Program-made: the position numbers and the translations under genes
The notes under the pieces: generated by a model
Seen by the model: only the letters and a program-made list of their open reading frames with translations
What the model was told of the DNA's origin: nothing
The model's database searches: none
NCBI GenBank assembly: GCA_900318915.1
Contig: ONMI01000001.1
Span: 1-64,000 of the forward strand
DNA length: 64,000 bases
Source: an uncultured Prevotellaceae bacterium
GTDB taxonomy: Bacteria; Bacteroidota; Bacteroidia; Bacteroidales; Bacteroidaceae
Direction: 5' to 3'
Shown: in pieces, positions 34,410-41,901 of the stretch
How the letters are laid out: every line of letters begins with the position of its first letter
Numbering within the stretch: the stretch's first letter is position 1

Positions 34410-35150
34410 TTATCTCCAACTGTGATACACATCGCGTGCGCTCTCCCGTTGGGCGGGGTTCGTGCCGTAGTTCACCGACACTTCAACCGAGAAACTGGGC
34501 GAGAAGTTGTAGCGCACGCCGCCGCCCACCACATCGCCAAGGGCGTGCATGTCGTAGAGCGGACGCGGCACAAGCCGGTCGTTGAGCAGGCTCTTTTTGC
34601 CATATACGAAGGCTTCCCAGTGCTCGTCGAACCGGTAATTCAACAAAGCGCTCACACCGGCCTCGCGGTAGTTGCTGTGCGCCCAGTACACATTGTTCAT
34701 ATACCCGCCCACAGCCAGCGAGAGGCGGTCGGTGAGCGGCGCCACATAGAGGGCCGAGAGCGACTGGGCGAATCCTACGCCATGGCGGGTATGTTTGCCC
34801 ACCTCGCCGAACACCGAGGCGCCGATACTCACGTTAAGGCCTTTGTGCAGCCCCCAGCCGCACCATTCGTCCCACGACAGGGGATAGTGCCACAGACCGC
34901 CCGTATAGCCGTAACCGGCGGTGAGGGGCAGGTGCAGACTGTCGCCCGGCAGACCGGGACGCACGTCCACCCCGATGGGCTCGTAGTAGGAATGGAGAGG
35001 ACTGCCGGGGCGCTCCGCCTCCTGCAATGGTGCAGAAGCCGGTTCGGCTCCTTCATCCACCGGTTGCGGCACAACGTTTTCCACATCCTGTGCCGAGCAG
35101 ACCAACGCCAGACTCAGACACATGCCTGTCAGTATTCCTTTCAGTTTCAT
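34410..35150 (-). CDS. Exported, probably outer-membrane protein of unknown function
   Basis: ATG 35150 (MKLKGILTGMCLSLALVCSA) gives 246 aa with a signal peptide; the in-frame ATG at 35171 lies inside the -7 element and cannot be used. After a Pro/Glu-rich segment (about 25-50), the protein is made of alternating hydrophobic strands with Gly and aromatic residues (YGYTGGLWHYPL, LSLAVGGYMNNVYW, GVRYNFSPSFSVEVSVNYG). This pattern, with a strand at the very end, suggests a small beta-barrel. No family recognised. Monocistronic between its own promoter and the terminator. Confidence 0.65.
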   Translation of the reverse strand: MKLKGILTGMCLSLALVCSAQDVENVVPQPVDEGAEPASAPLQEAERPGSPLHSYYEPIGVDVRPGLPGDSLHLPLTAGYGYTGGLWHYPLSWDEWCGWGLHKGLNVSIGASVFGEVGKHTRHGVGFAQSLSALYVAPLTDRLSLAVGGYMNNVYWAHSNYREAGVSALLNYRFDEHWEAFVYGKKSLLNDRLVPRPLYDMHALGDVVGGGVRYNFSPSFSVEVSVNYGTNPAQRESARDVYHSWR

Positions 35151-35168
35151 TCCTGTTGGGTTTTGATG

Positions 35169-35176
35169 CAAAGATA
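35169..35176 (-). promoter_or_regulatory. Candidate -7 element for the 35150 gene
   Basis: The minus strand reads TATCTTTG (35176-35169). The transcript would start near 35163, leaving a leader of only about 12 nt before ATG 35150. Confidence 0.55.
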
Positions 35177-35337
35177 TAGCTATATCACCAATCTTCCAAC
35201 CTTTTTAACGCATTTTTCGGCATTTTATCATTGGTTTATCACCTGTTTTGACTATCGGCCTTCAAAAGGCAGTTTTTCCAATTGATAGTCCGCCGCCGTT
35301 AAATAGTTTCATGGATAAAACTTTTTTCCCCTTTTTT

Positions 35338-35368
35338 CTTGCAAAAAGCAAAAATATCATTAAATTTG
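35338..35368 (+). promoter_or_regulatory. Promoter of the lutABC-like operon
   Basis: TAAATTTG (35361-35368) is preceded by CTTG (35338-35341) at 19 bp. The leader before ATG 35410 is about 35 nt and A/T-rich. Confidence 0.6.
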
Positions 35369-35409
35369 CAGCATAATACTATTGAAATAGCAACTTAATA
35401 TTTTAATAC

Positions 35410-36117
35410 ATGAAAATCGGTTTATTTATCCCCTGTGTCGCCACATACAAACTGCTCAAGCATCTCGGGCTGGATGTAACCTATCCTCTCAACCAGACTT
35501 GCTGCGGCCAGCCTATGGCCAATGCCGGATTCGAGTCGATGGCCATACCCCTGGCAGAGAAGTTTGAGGATAAGTTCAAGGAGTTCGACTATGTCGTGGC
35601 TCCCTCTGTGAGTTGTACTGCTTTCGTGAAGATCAACTATCCCCGCCTGCTCGAGGGAAAGAAGAAGTGCGAGACGGCCGAAAAGTGCATCGATGTGATC
35701 ACTTTCCTACACGATGTGGTGAAGGTGAAAGAGCTGCCCGGCGAGTTCCCGCATAAAGTGAGTGTACACAATTCCTGTCATGGCGTCCGCGAACTGGGAC
35801 TGAGTTCGCCCAGCGAGATGAACGTCACGAAGTTCAACAAGATTATCGACCTGCTCCAGCTCAAGAAGGGCATCGAGGTGGTGGAACCCGAGCGCCCCGA
35901 TGAGTGCTGCGGATTCGGCGGTATGTTCTCCATCGAGGAGACCGATGTATGCCACCGCATGGGACAGGACAAGGTGAAGCGGCACATAGATACCGGCGCC
36001 GAGTATGTCACCGGACCCGATTGCTCTTGCCTTATGCACATGGCGGGCGTGGCCAAGAAAGAGGGCATGCCTATTCAGTTTAAGCACGCAGTAGAAATTT
36101 TAGCAGCAGGAATCTAA
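35410..36117 (+). CDS. lutA: LutA-like (Fe-S)-binding protein, L-lactate oxidation
   Basis: The 235-aa cytoplasmic protein has two CCG (cysteine-rich) domains: NQTCCGQPMANAGF (about 31-44) and PDECCGFGGMFSIEE (about 175-190), with further Cys in PSVSCTAFVK and GPDCSCLMH. This is the LutA/YkgE/GlcF-type half-protein that works with LutB and LutC to oxidise L-lactate to pyruvate. It overlaps lutB by one base (TAATG). Confidence 0.9.
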   Translation: MKIGLFIPCVATYKLLKHLGLDVTYPLNQTCCGQPMANAGFESMAIPLAEKFEDKFKEFDYVVAPSVSCTAFVKINYPRLLEGKKKCETAEKCIDVITFLHDVVKVKELPGEFPHKVSVHNSCHGVRELGLSSPSEMNVTKFNKIIDLLQLKKGIEVVEPERPDECCGFGGMFSIEETDVCHRMGQDKVKRHIDTGAEYVTGPDCSCLMHMAGVAKKEGMPIQFKHAVEILAAGI

Positions 36118-37490
36118 TGAGTACAGCACATTCAAAAGCAGCAAAGGAGTTCTTGAAAAATGAAAAGTACTCCCATTGGCACGATGCCACCTTCTGGTCG
36201 GTACGTACCAAGCGCGACAATATGGCGCACGGACTGAAAGAGTGGGAACAACTGCGCGAAAAGGCCTCGGCCATCAAACGCCACACCATCAGCCATCTTG
36301 ATGAGTATCTCGACCAGTTTGCCACCAATGCCGAGAAAAACGGCTGTATTGTGCACTGGGCGAAGGATGCCGACGAGTTCAACGAGATTGTCTACGGCAT
36401 TCTCAAAGACCATAACGTGAAGAAACTGGTCAAGAGCAAGAGTATGCTCACCGAAGAGTGTGAGATGAACCCCTATCTCGAGGCCAAGGGCATCGAGGTG
36501 GTGGAGACCGACCTCGGCGAGCGCATCATCCAGCTCAAGGGCCAGAAACCCAGCCATATCGTGATGCCCGCCATCCACCTCAACCACGACGATGTGGGTG
36601 AGCTCTTCGAGGAGAAACTCGGAACGGAGAAGGGCAACCACGATCCCACCTACCTGACCTATCAGGCACGTCTCAGCCTGCGCAACGAGTTCCTGACCGC
36701 CGATGCCGGTATGACGGGCGGCAACTTCGGTATCGCCGCAACGGGCGACATCGTGGTGTGCACCAACGAGGGTAATGCCGATATGAGCACCTCGTGCCCC
36801 AAACTGCACATCGCTGCCGTGGGATTGGAGAAAATCATCCCTAACTACGACTGTCTGGCCGTGTTCCAGCGCATGCTTTGCCGCGCCGGTACCGGACAGC
36901 CCACCACTACCTATACCAGCCACTTCCGCAAGGCGCGCCCCACGGCCGCTCCCATGCATATCGTGCTCGTAGACAACGGACGCAGTGAGTGGATAGCCAA
37001 TCCGCAGCATTGGGAGATGCTCAAGTGCATACGTTGCGGCTCTTGCATGAACAGCTGCCCCGTATACCGCCGCAGTGGTGGATATTCTTACTCTTACTTC
37101 ATTCCCGGACCGCTCGGCATCAACCTCGGCATGCTCCGCAACACCAAGCTTCACAGCGGCAACGTGTCGGCATGTACTCTCTGTCTGAGCTGCCAGACGG
37201 TATGCCCCGTGAAGATCAACTTGGGCGACCAGATCTATCAGTGGCGCCAGCAGCTCGATGAGTTCGGCACCGCCAACCCGCAGAAGAAGGTGATGTGCAA
37301 GGGCATGAACGTGCTCTTCGGCAGCAGCGGCATGTACAACACGGCCATGAAGTTCGCTCCGATGGCCAACTGGGTGCCCGGCTTCCTGATGAACTGCTCG
37401 CTCAATCCCTGGGCCGAGGGCGGACATGAAATGATGAAGTTCCCCAGAAACTCGTTCCAGGAACTGTGGAGAAAAGGAAAGGTTAAGTAA
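36117..37490 (+). CDS. lutB: LutB-like iron-sulfur protein, L-lactate oxidation
   Basis: The 457-aa protein has an N-terminal LUD domain (about 60-300) and a C-terminal ferredoxin-like region with two 4Fe-4S clusters (CIRCGSCMNSCPVY about 303-316 and CTLCLSCQTVCPVKI about 350-365). It is the central electron-transfer subunit of the lactate oxidation complex. Length matches Bacillus LutB (about 475 aa). It is translationally coupled to lutA; lutC follows 18 bp downstream. Confidence 0.92.
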   Translation: MSTAHSKAAKEFLKNEKYSHWHDATFWSVRTKRDNMAHGLKEWEQLREKASAIKRHTISHLDEYLDQFATNAEKNGCIVHWAKDADEFNEIVYGILKDHNVKKLVKSKSMLTEECEMNPYLEAKGIEVVETDLGERIIQLKGQKPSHIVMPAIHLNHDDVGELFEEKLGTEKGNHDPTYLTYQARLSLRNEFLTADAGMTGGNFGIAATGDIVVCTNEGNADMSTSCPKLHIAAVGLEKIIPNYDCLAVFQRMLCRAGTGQPTTTYTSHFRKARPTAAPMHIVLVDNGRSEWIANPQHWEMLKCIRCGSCMNSCPVYRRSGGYSYSYFIPGPLGINLGMLRNTKLHSGNVSACTLCLSCQTVCPVKINLGDQIYQWRQQLDEFGTANPQKKVMCKGMNVLFGSSGMYNTAMKFAPMANWVPGFLMNCSLNPWAEGGHEMMKFPRNSFQELWRKGKVK

Positions 37491-37508
37491 TTCTAATGAA
37501 AACGACTT

Positions 37509-38090
37509 ATGAGTAAGAAAGAAGATATTCTGTCAAAATACAGAAGCAACATCAAGCAGCGTTTCGACATGCCCGACCTCACCGACATCCAGGGCATCAC
37601 TTATCCCGATCCGCTCGTGCAGTTCATCTCCATGACGGAGAGCGTGGGCGGCAAGGTGGTGGAAGTGGAACCGGGTCAGGACATCAACGTCCTCATCAAG
37701 GAACTCTATCCCGAGGCTAAGGAGATAGCCAGCAACCTGCCCGAGATAACCATCGCGACCCGCAACCCTGACACCTGCGGCTCGCCCCAGGCGCTCAATG
37801 GCACGGATGTGGGTGTGGTGAAGGGTGTCTTCGGAGTGGCCGAGAATGCCTGTGTGTGGATTCCGCAGACGATGGTGGAGAAGGCCGTGTGCTTCATTTC
37901 CGAGAACCTGGTCATCCTGCTCGACAAGAAGCAGATTGTGAACAATATGCACGAGGCCTACAAACGCATCGAGTTCAACGACTATGGCTACGGCTCCTTC
38001 ATCAGCGGACCGTCCAAGACGGCCGACATCGCCCAGGTGCTCGTCATGGGTGCCCAGGCCGCCCGCAGTGCCACCGTTCTCCTCATCTAA
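37509..38090 (+). CDS. lutC: LutC-like LUD-domain protein, L-lactate oxidation
   Basis: The 193-aa protein is a single LUD domain (YkgG/LutC type) with the conserved TRNPDTCGSPQALNGTDVGV region and the C-terminal SGPSKTADIAQVLVMGAQAA signature. Third gene of the lut unit. A second, unlinked LUD protein lies at 58.4-59.1 kb. Confidence 0.9.
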   Translation: MSKKEDILSKYRSNIKQRFDMPDLTDIQGITYPDPLVQFISMTESVGGKVVEVEPGQDINVLIKELYPEAKEIASNLPEITIATRNPDTCGSPQALNGTDVGVVKGVFGVAENACVWIPQTMVEKAVCFISENLVILLDKKQIVNNMHEAYKRIEFNDYGYGSFISGPSKTADIAQVLVMGAQAARSATVLLI

Positions 38091-38114
38091 GCATCGCATT
38101 TTCTCTTCTATACC

Positions 38115-38153
38115 AAAGAATCGTGAATCAACCCTGATTCACGATTCTTTTTA
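38115..38153. terminator. Terminator after lutC, bidirectional
   Basis: A perfect 16-bp inverted repeat (38115-38130, 38135-38150) with loop ACCC is followed by TT. It separates the lut operon from the convergent sugar-modification operon. Confidence 0.92.
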
Positions 38154-38180
38154 TTGTTAGGTTGCAAAAAAGGTAATGTC

Positions 38181-38213
38181 TACACTCCTACACTCCTACC
38201 TCCTACACTCCTA
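38181..38213 (-). repeat. 8-bp tandem repeat fused to the GNAT stop codon
   Basis: On the plus strand TACACTCC (38181-38188), TACACTCC (38189-38196), TACCTCC (38197-38203) and TACACTCC (38204-38211) follow each other, then TA. On the minus strand the unit reads GGAGTGTA, and the TAG stop codon of the upstream gene (38213-38211) forms the start of the array. Confidence 0.85.
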
Positions 38214-39149
38214 AAAATTCCATTCCCACCAGTCGTAACAGATGCCGCGGCCGCCGAAGCCTTCTTTCTGGAAGATGAGCGGGGCGTTCAGGTCGTGGCC
38301 GTCGCCGTCGCTCGATTTTCCGAAGTCGAAGTACCTCACTTTGCCCTCATATTCCTTCAGCAGATGGTCGAAGAGCAGGTCGAGGGCGCCGCGTTTCTTG
38401 CCCTCGGCCGAGGCGGAGATGTATTGGGTGTGGGCCACCAAAGTGGTGAGATAGAGAAGGGCGCCGCCCAAGGGGGTGGAGCCGTCGAAAACCATGTAGA
38501 GGCGTATCTTTTCAGGGAAACGGCTGTGCAGCAGCTCAAGTTCTGCTGCGGTGTGCACCGGGTGGGCTTGGTATTTTTGCTCCAGGTTGGTGTCCAGTAT
38601 GTGCCAGAAGGCCCTCATGTCGGTGCTTTCCGTCACCGTGAGTCCCTCATGGAGCGCTTTGCGCAGACCGCTCCGGCGCGATTCCGTCAGGCGGGGACGA
38701 CTGTCCATCAGAAGGGTCGACGACATGTGGCGCACACTCAGCCGCGCTCCGCACACATTCACGAGGGCGTAGAGGTCTTCTTCGGCGGGATAGCGGTGGT
38801 AGATGTGGGGAACGGCCTTGTATACCACTTTCTTGATTCCTTCGGCAAAGAGATACTTGTTCAGTTCGGTGAATATCTCGCAGGCCTTTGCCGTGGTCAC
38901 CCCCTGGCTCATCACCAGCCCGCCGTAGGTCAGCCCCTGATGCGAGTGGAGCGTGTCGCCGCACCGGTTGGCGGGAAGCAGGGCCACCGTCTTGCCCCGC
39001 TCGCTGAAGAGCAGCGAGTGGTCGGCGAAGCGGTCGCTGTGGTAGTCCATATAGCGGCGGTCGAAGAGAAAGGTGCCGTTGCGCGACTGCGCCACCAGCT
39101 CGTTCCAGCACTCAGCTTCATCGGGGGTGTAGGGCCTTACTGCTATCAT
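38211..39149 (-). CDS. FemAB/GNAT-like acyl- or aminoacyl-transferase
   Basis: The 312-aa cytoplasmic protein has the duplicated GNAT layout of the FemAB-like group: an N-terminal half (about 1-150, LLFSERGKTVALLPANR, HSHQGLTYGGLV) and a C-terminal half (about 155-300, LRKALHEGLTV, LYMVFDGSTPLGGALLYL, ALDLLFDHLL). Members transfer acyl or aminoacyl groups to sugars or peptides. It overlaps the FdtA-like gene by 4 nt. It may acylate the sugar made by the upstream enzymes; that is inference from position. Confidence 0.7.
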   Translation of the reverse strand: MIAVRPYTPDEAECWNELVAQSRNGTFLFDRRYMDYHSDRFADHSLLFSERGKTVALLPANRCGDTLHSHQGLTYGGLVMSQGVTTAKACEIFTELNKYLFAEGIKKVVYKAVPHIYHRYPAEEDLYALVNVCGARLSVRHMSSTLLMDSRPRLTESRRSGLRKALHEGLTVTESTDMRAFWHILDTNLEQKYQAHPVHTAAELELLHSRFPEKIRLYMVFDGSTPLGGALLYLTTLVAHTQYISASAEGKKRGALDLLFDHLLKEYEGKVRYFDFGKSSDGDGHDLNAPLIFQKEGFGGRGICYDWWEWNF

Positions 39150-39559
39150 TTCCCTGCTCTTTTCTCTGCGGCAAAGGTGTCGTAGTCGCGCACATAGTCG
39201 TCCTCATCGAACAGCTCGGAGGCCAGCACCAAGCATACGGCACCCGACGAGAAGTCGTCGAGTGTGCGCCAGATGCCCGTGCCCACATAGAGCCCCTGGT
39301 AGGGATGGTTCAGGTGATAGGTGCGTTGCTCATGGCCGTTGTCGAGGGTCACGTCGAACGAGCCGCTCGCAGCGATGATCACTTCCTCGCAGTGGCGGTG
39401 GGCATGGCCGCCGCGGCTCTCGCCGCCAGGTATGTCGTAGGTCCAGTACACGCGCGCTATATCGAAGGGCACGTGTATGCCCTGCTCCGCCACGGTCAGG
39501 TTGCCGCGGGGGTCCACCACCTTGGGCAGGTGTATCATATAGGCTTTCTTCTCCCACAT
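39146..39559 (-). CDS. FdtA/QdtA-like dTDP-4-keto-6-deoxyhexose 3,4-ketoisomerase
   Basis: The 137-aa protein is a single cupin of the FdtA/WxcM-C family: DPRGNLTVAEQG, IPGGESRGGHAHRHCEE (two conserved His) and VLASELFDEDDYVRDYD. The family converts the product of RfbB to a 3-keto sugar, later aminated and acylated to Fuc3NAc or Qui3NAc. The preceding gene is rfbB, which makes its substrate. No aminotransferase (FdtB/QdtB) is encoded nearby. The start is 13 bp after rfbB. Confidence 0.85.
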   Translation of the reverse strand: MWEKKAYMIHLPKVVDPRGNLTVAEQGIHVPFDIARVYWTYDIPGGESRGGHAHRHCEEVIIAASGSFDVTLDNGHEQRTYHLNHPYQGLYVGTGIWRTLDDFSSGAVCLVLASELFDEDDYVRDYDTFAAEKRAGK

Positions 39560-39572
39560 GGCGGTCCGGAGG

Positions 39573-40730
39573 TTAGCGGTTGGCGTACATCTGTTCGTAG
39601 TAGTGCTGGTAGTCGCCGCTCGTCACGTTGTCGAGCCAGTCTTGATGGTCCAGATACCAGCGCACCGTCTTCTCTATGCCTTCCTCAAATTGCAGACTGG
39701 GCTCCCAGCCCAGCTCGCGCTGCAGCTTCGACGAGTCGATGGCATAGCGCAGGTCATGGCCGGCACGGTCGGTCACAAAGGTTATCAGGTCCTGGTCCTC
39801 GCCCTCGCGGCGGCCCAGCAGGCGGTCTACGGTGTTGATGAGCACACGTATCAGGTCTATGTTCTTCCACTCGTTGAAACCGCCTATGTTGTAGGTCTCG
39901 GCATCCTTGCCCTCATGGAAGATGAGGTCGATGGCGCGGGCGTGGTCTTCCACATAGAGCCAGTCGCGCACGTTCTCGCCCTTGCCGTACACGGGCAGCG
40001 GCTTGCGGTGGCGTATGTTGTTGATGAAGAGGGGTATCAGCTTCTCCGGGAATTGGTAGGGACCGTAGTTGTTCGAGCAGTTGGTCACCACCACCGGCAT
40101 GCCGTAGGTGTCGTGGTAGGCGCGCACGAAGTGGTCGCTGGCGGCCTTGGCGGCGGAGTAGGGAGAGTGGGGGTTGTATTTGGTGGTCTCCACGAAGAAT
40201 TCCTCACCGTAGGCCAGGTGGTGCTCGGCCGATGAGGCGGTGGTGCTGAAGGGAGGCTTCACACCGTCGGGGTGGGTGAGCTCCAGGGCGCCGTACACCT
40301 CGTCGGTGGAGATGTGGTAGAAGCGCTTGCCCTCATACCGCTCGGGAAGCGACTCCCAGTAGAGCTTGGCGGCCTGCAGCAGCGACAGGGTGCCCATCAC
40401 ATTGGTCTTGGCAAAGGTGAAGGGGTCTTTGATGGAGCGGTCCACATGGCTCTCGGCGGCCAAGTGGATGATGCCGTCTACCTTCTTCTCCTGCATCAGG
40501 CGGTAGAAGGCGTCGAAGTCGCAAATGTCCATCTTCACAAACTCGTAGTTGGCCTTTCCCTCCACGTCTTTCAGGTTGGCCAGATTGCCCGCATAGGTCA
40601 GCTTGTCGAGGTTGATGATGTGATAGTCGGGATACTTGTTTACAAAAAGTCTTACTACATGGCTGCCGATGAATCCGGCACCTCCGGTGATGACGATTGT
40701 TCTCATATTTCCTTGGTTTTGTTTTTTCAT
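39573..40730 (-). CDS. rfbB: dTDP-glucose 4,6-dehydratase
   Basis: Converts dTDP-glucose to dTDP-4-keto-6-deoxyglucose. ATG 40730 gives 385 aa; ATG 40706, just before the NAD site, would give 377 aa, while ATG 40781 lies inside the upstream gene. Motifs are the Rossmann TGGAGFIGSHVV, HLAAESHVDRS, STDEVYGAL, and the catalytic YxxxK in YSAAKAASDHFV. No glucose-1-phosphate thymidylyltransferase gene is in the window. The cluster continues with the FdtA-like cupin. Confidence 0.94.
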   Translation of the reverse strand: MKKQNQGNMRTIVITGGAGFIGSHVVRLFVNKYPDYHIINLDKLTYAGNLANLKDVEGKANYEFVKMDICDFDAFYRLMQEKKVDGIIHLAAESHVDRSIKDPFTFAKTNVMGTLSLLQAAKLYWESLPERYEGKRFYHISTDEVYGALELTHPDGVKPPFSTTASSAEHHLAYGEEFFVETTKYNPHSPYSAAKAASDHFVRAYHDTYGMPVVVTNCSNNYGPYQFPEKLIPLFINNIRHRKPLPVYGKGENVRDWLYVEDHARAIDLIFHEGKDAETYNIGGFNEWKNIDLIRVLINTVDRLLGRREGEDQDLITFVTDRAGHDLRYAIDSSKLQRELGWEPSLQFEEGIEKTVRWYLDHQDWLDNVTSGDYQHYYEQMYANR

Positions 40731-40753
40731 AGTGTTCGTTTCGGGCGGCTTGT

Positions 40754-41245
40754 TCACCTTCCTAATGTAATAACTTCGCAATCACCGAATTTATTGCCTT
40801 CGATGGTCAATCTTATCAGTGTGCGCTCTTTTTGCCACCCCTGGATGCCCGCGGCGCCGGGGTTGATGTGCAGCAGACCGAGTTGCTGGTCGTACTGCAC
40901 CTTCAGAATGTGCGAGTGGCCGCTGATGAAGAGCTGGGGCGGACGCGCCATGAGCTGCCGCACGATGCTGCGGTCGTAGCGGCCGGGGTAGCCGCCTATG
41001 TGTTTCATCAGCACGTCTACCTCCTCGCACTTGAACCGCAGCACCTCCGGAAACATGCGGCGCAGGTCGCCGCCGTCGCAGTTGCCGCACACGGCACGCA
41101 GGGGCCGGAAGGCGGCCAGGTGGTCGGCCAATTCGGTCGAGCAGATGTCGCCGGCGTGCCATATCTCGTCGCAAGGCTCAAAGTAGTGCAGGTAGCGGTC
41201 GTCCCAGTAGGAGTGGGTGTCGCTCAGTATGCCTATCCGTTTCAT
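40754..41245 (-). CDS. YfcE/MJ0936-type metallophosphoesterase
   Basis: The 163-aa protein carries the calcineurin-like phosphoesterase metal motifs in order: GILSDTHSY, IWHAGDI, AVCGNCDGGD and ISGHSHILK, followed by HINPGAAG. Such small phosphodiesterases hydrolyse phosphodiester bonds with broad specificity; the natural substrate is unknown. It overlaps the CMP-kinase-like gene by 4 nt and is followed by rfbB after 23 bp. Confidence 0.9.
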   Translation of the reverse strand: MKRIGILSDTHSYWDDRYLHYFEPCDEIWHAGDICSTELADHLAAFRPLRAVCGNCDGGDLRRMFPEVLRFKCEEVDVLMKHIGGYPGRYDRSIVRQLMARPPQLFISGHSHILKVQYDQQLGLLHINPGAAGIQGWQKERTLIRLTIEGNKFGDCEVITLGR

Positions 41246-41901
41246 AGCCCGAAGCGTTCTCTAATGAACCGTGAGATGAGCCGCGCCGTGCCTTCTATGC
41301 CCAGCAGACTGCTGTTCACGCACAGGTCGTAGTTGGCGCCGTCGCCCCACTTCCGGCCGGTGTAGTAGTTGTAGTACGATGAGCGGGTGCTCTCCTTCGA
41401 GTGGATTATCTTCAGCGCCTCCTCGCGGTCGCAGCCGTGACGCTCCATCACGCGGGCTGCGCGTTCGTCCAGGTTGGCGGTGATGAAAACGCTCACCACC
41501 CGGTCCATCTCGCGCACCACATAGTCGGCGCAGCGGCCCACAAACACGCAGTTGCCCTCCTGGGCGGCCTTTAAGATGGCGTCGCTCTGAAACTGGAACA
41601 GGCTCTCCTGCGAGAAACGGCTGCTGTAGAAGTTGGTGTCGCTCACATGGGGCGTGTGCAGGTGGAAGAGCGACTTCATAAACCCTTTCTGCTCGTCGTT
41701 CTGTTCAAAGAATTTCTCGGAGAATCCGCTCTCCTTGGCGGCCAGGTTCAGTATCTCCTTGTCGTAGAGCCGGCATCCGAACTCATCGGCCAGCTGGCGG
41801 GCCACAAAGCGGCCTCCGCTGCCCAGCTGGCGCCCTATGCAGATGATGAGCTGGCCGCCGGCTGCGGCTTCCTGTCTATTCGGCTTGTTGTTGTCTTCCA
41901 T
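41242..41901 (-). CDS. Cytidylate-kinase-like protein
   Basis: The 219-aa protein resembles the Cytidylate_kin2 group: N-terminal IICIGRQLGSGGRFVARQLADEF with an atypical P-loop (GRQLGSGG in place of GxxGxGKS), DKEILNLAAKESG, FVGRCADYVV, and Arg-rich lid region (DERAARVMERHGCDREEA, ESTRSSYYNYYTG). The P-loop lacks the Lys, as in relatives of this group, so nucleotide kinase activity is not certain. Its 5' end overlaps the MATE gene by 26 nt. Confidence 0.8.
   Translation of the reverse strand: MEDNNKPNRQEAAAGGQLIICIGRQLGSGGRFVARQLADEFGCRLYDKEILNLAAKESGFSEKFFEQNDEQKGFMKSLFHLHTPHVSDTNFYSSRFSQESLFQFQSDAILKAAQEGNCVFVGRCADYVVREMDRVVSVFITANLDERAARVMERHGCDREEALKIIHSKESTRSSYYNYYTGRKWGDGANYDLCVNSSLLGIEGTARLISRFIRERFGL

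Noticed and set aside
38181..38213. The TACACTCC array as a regulator-binding array for the lut operon
   Set aside because: It lies beyond the lut terminator, at the 3' end of convergent genes, where promoter control is unlikely.
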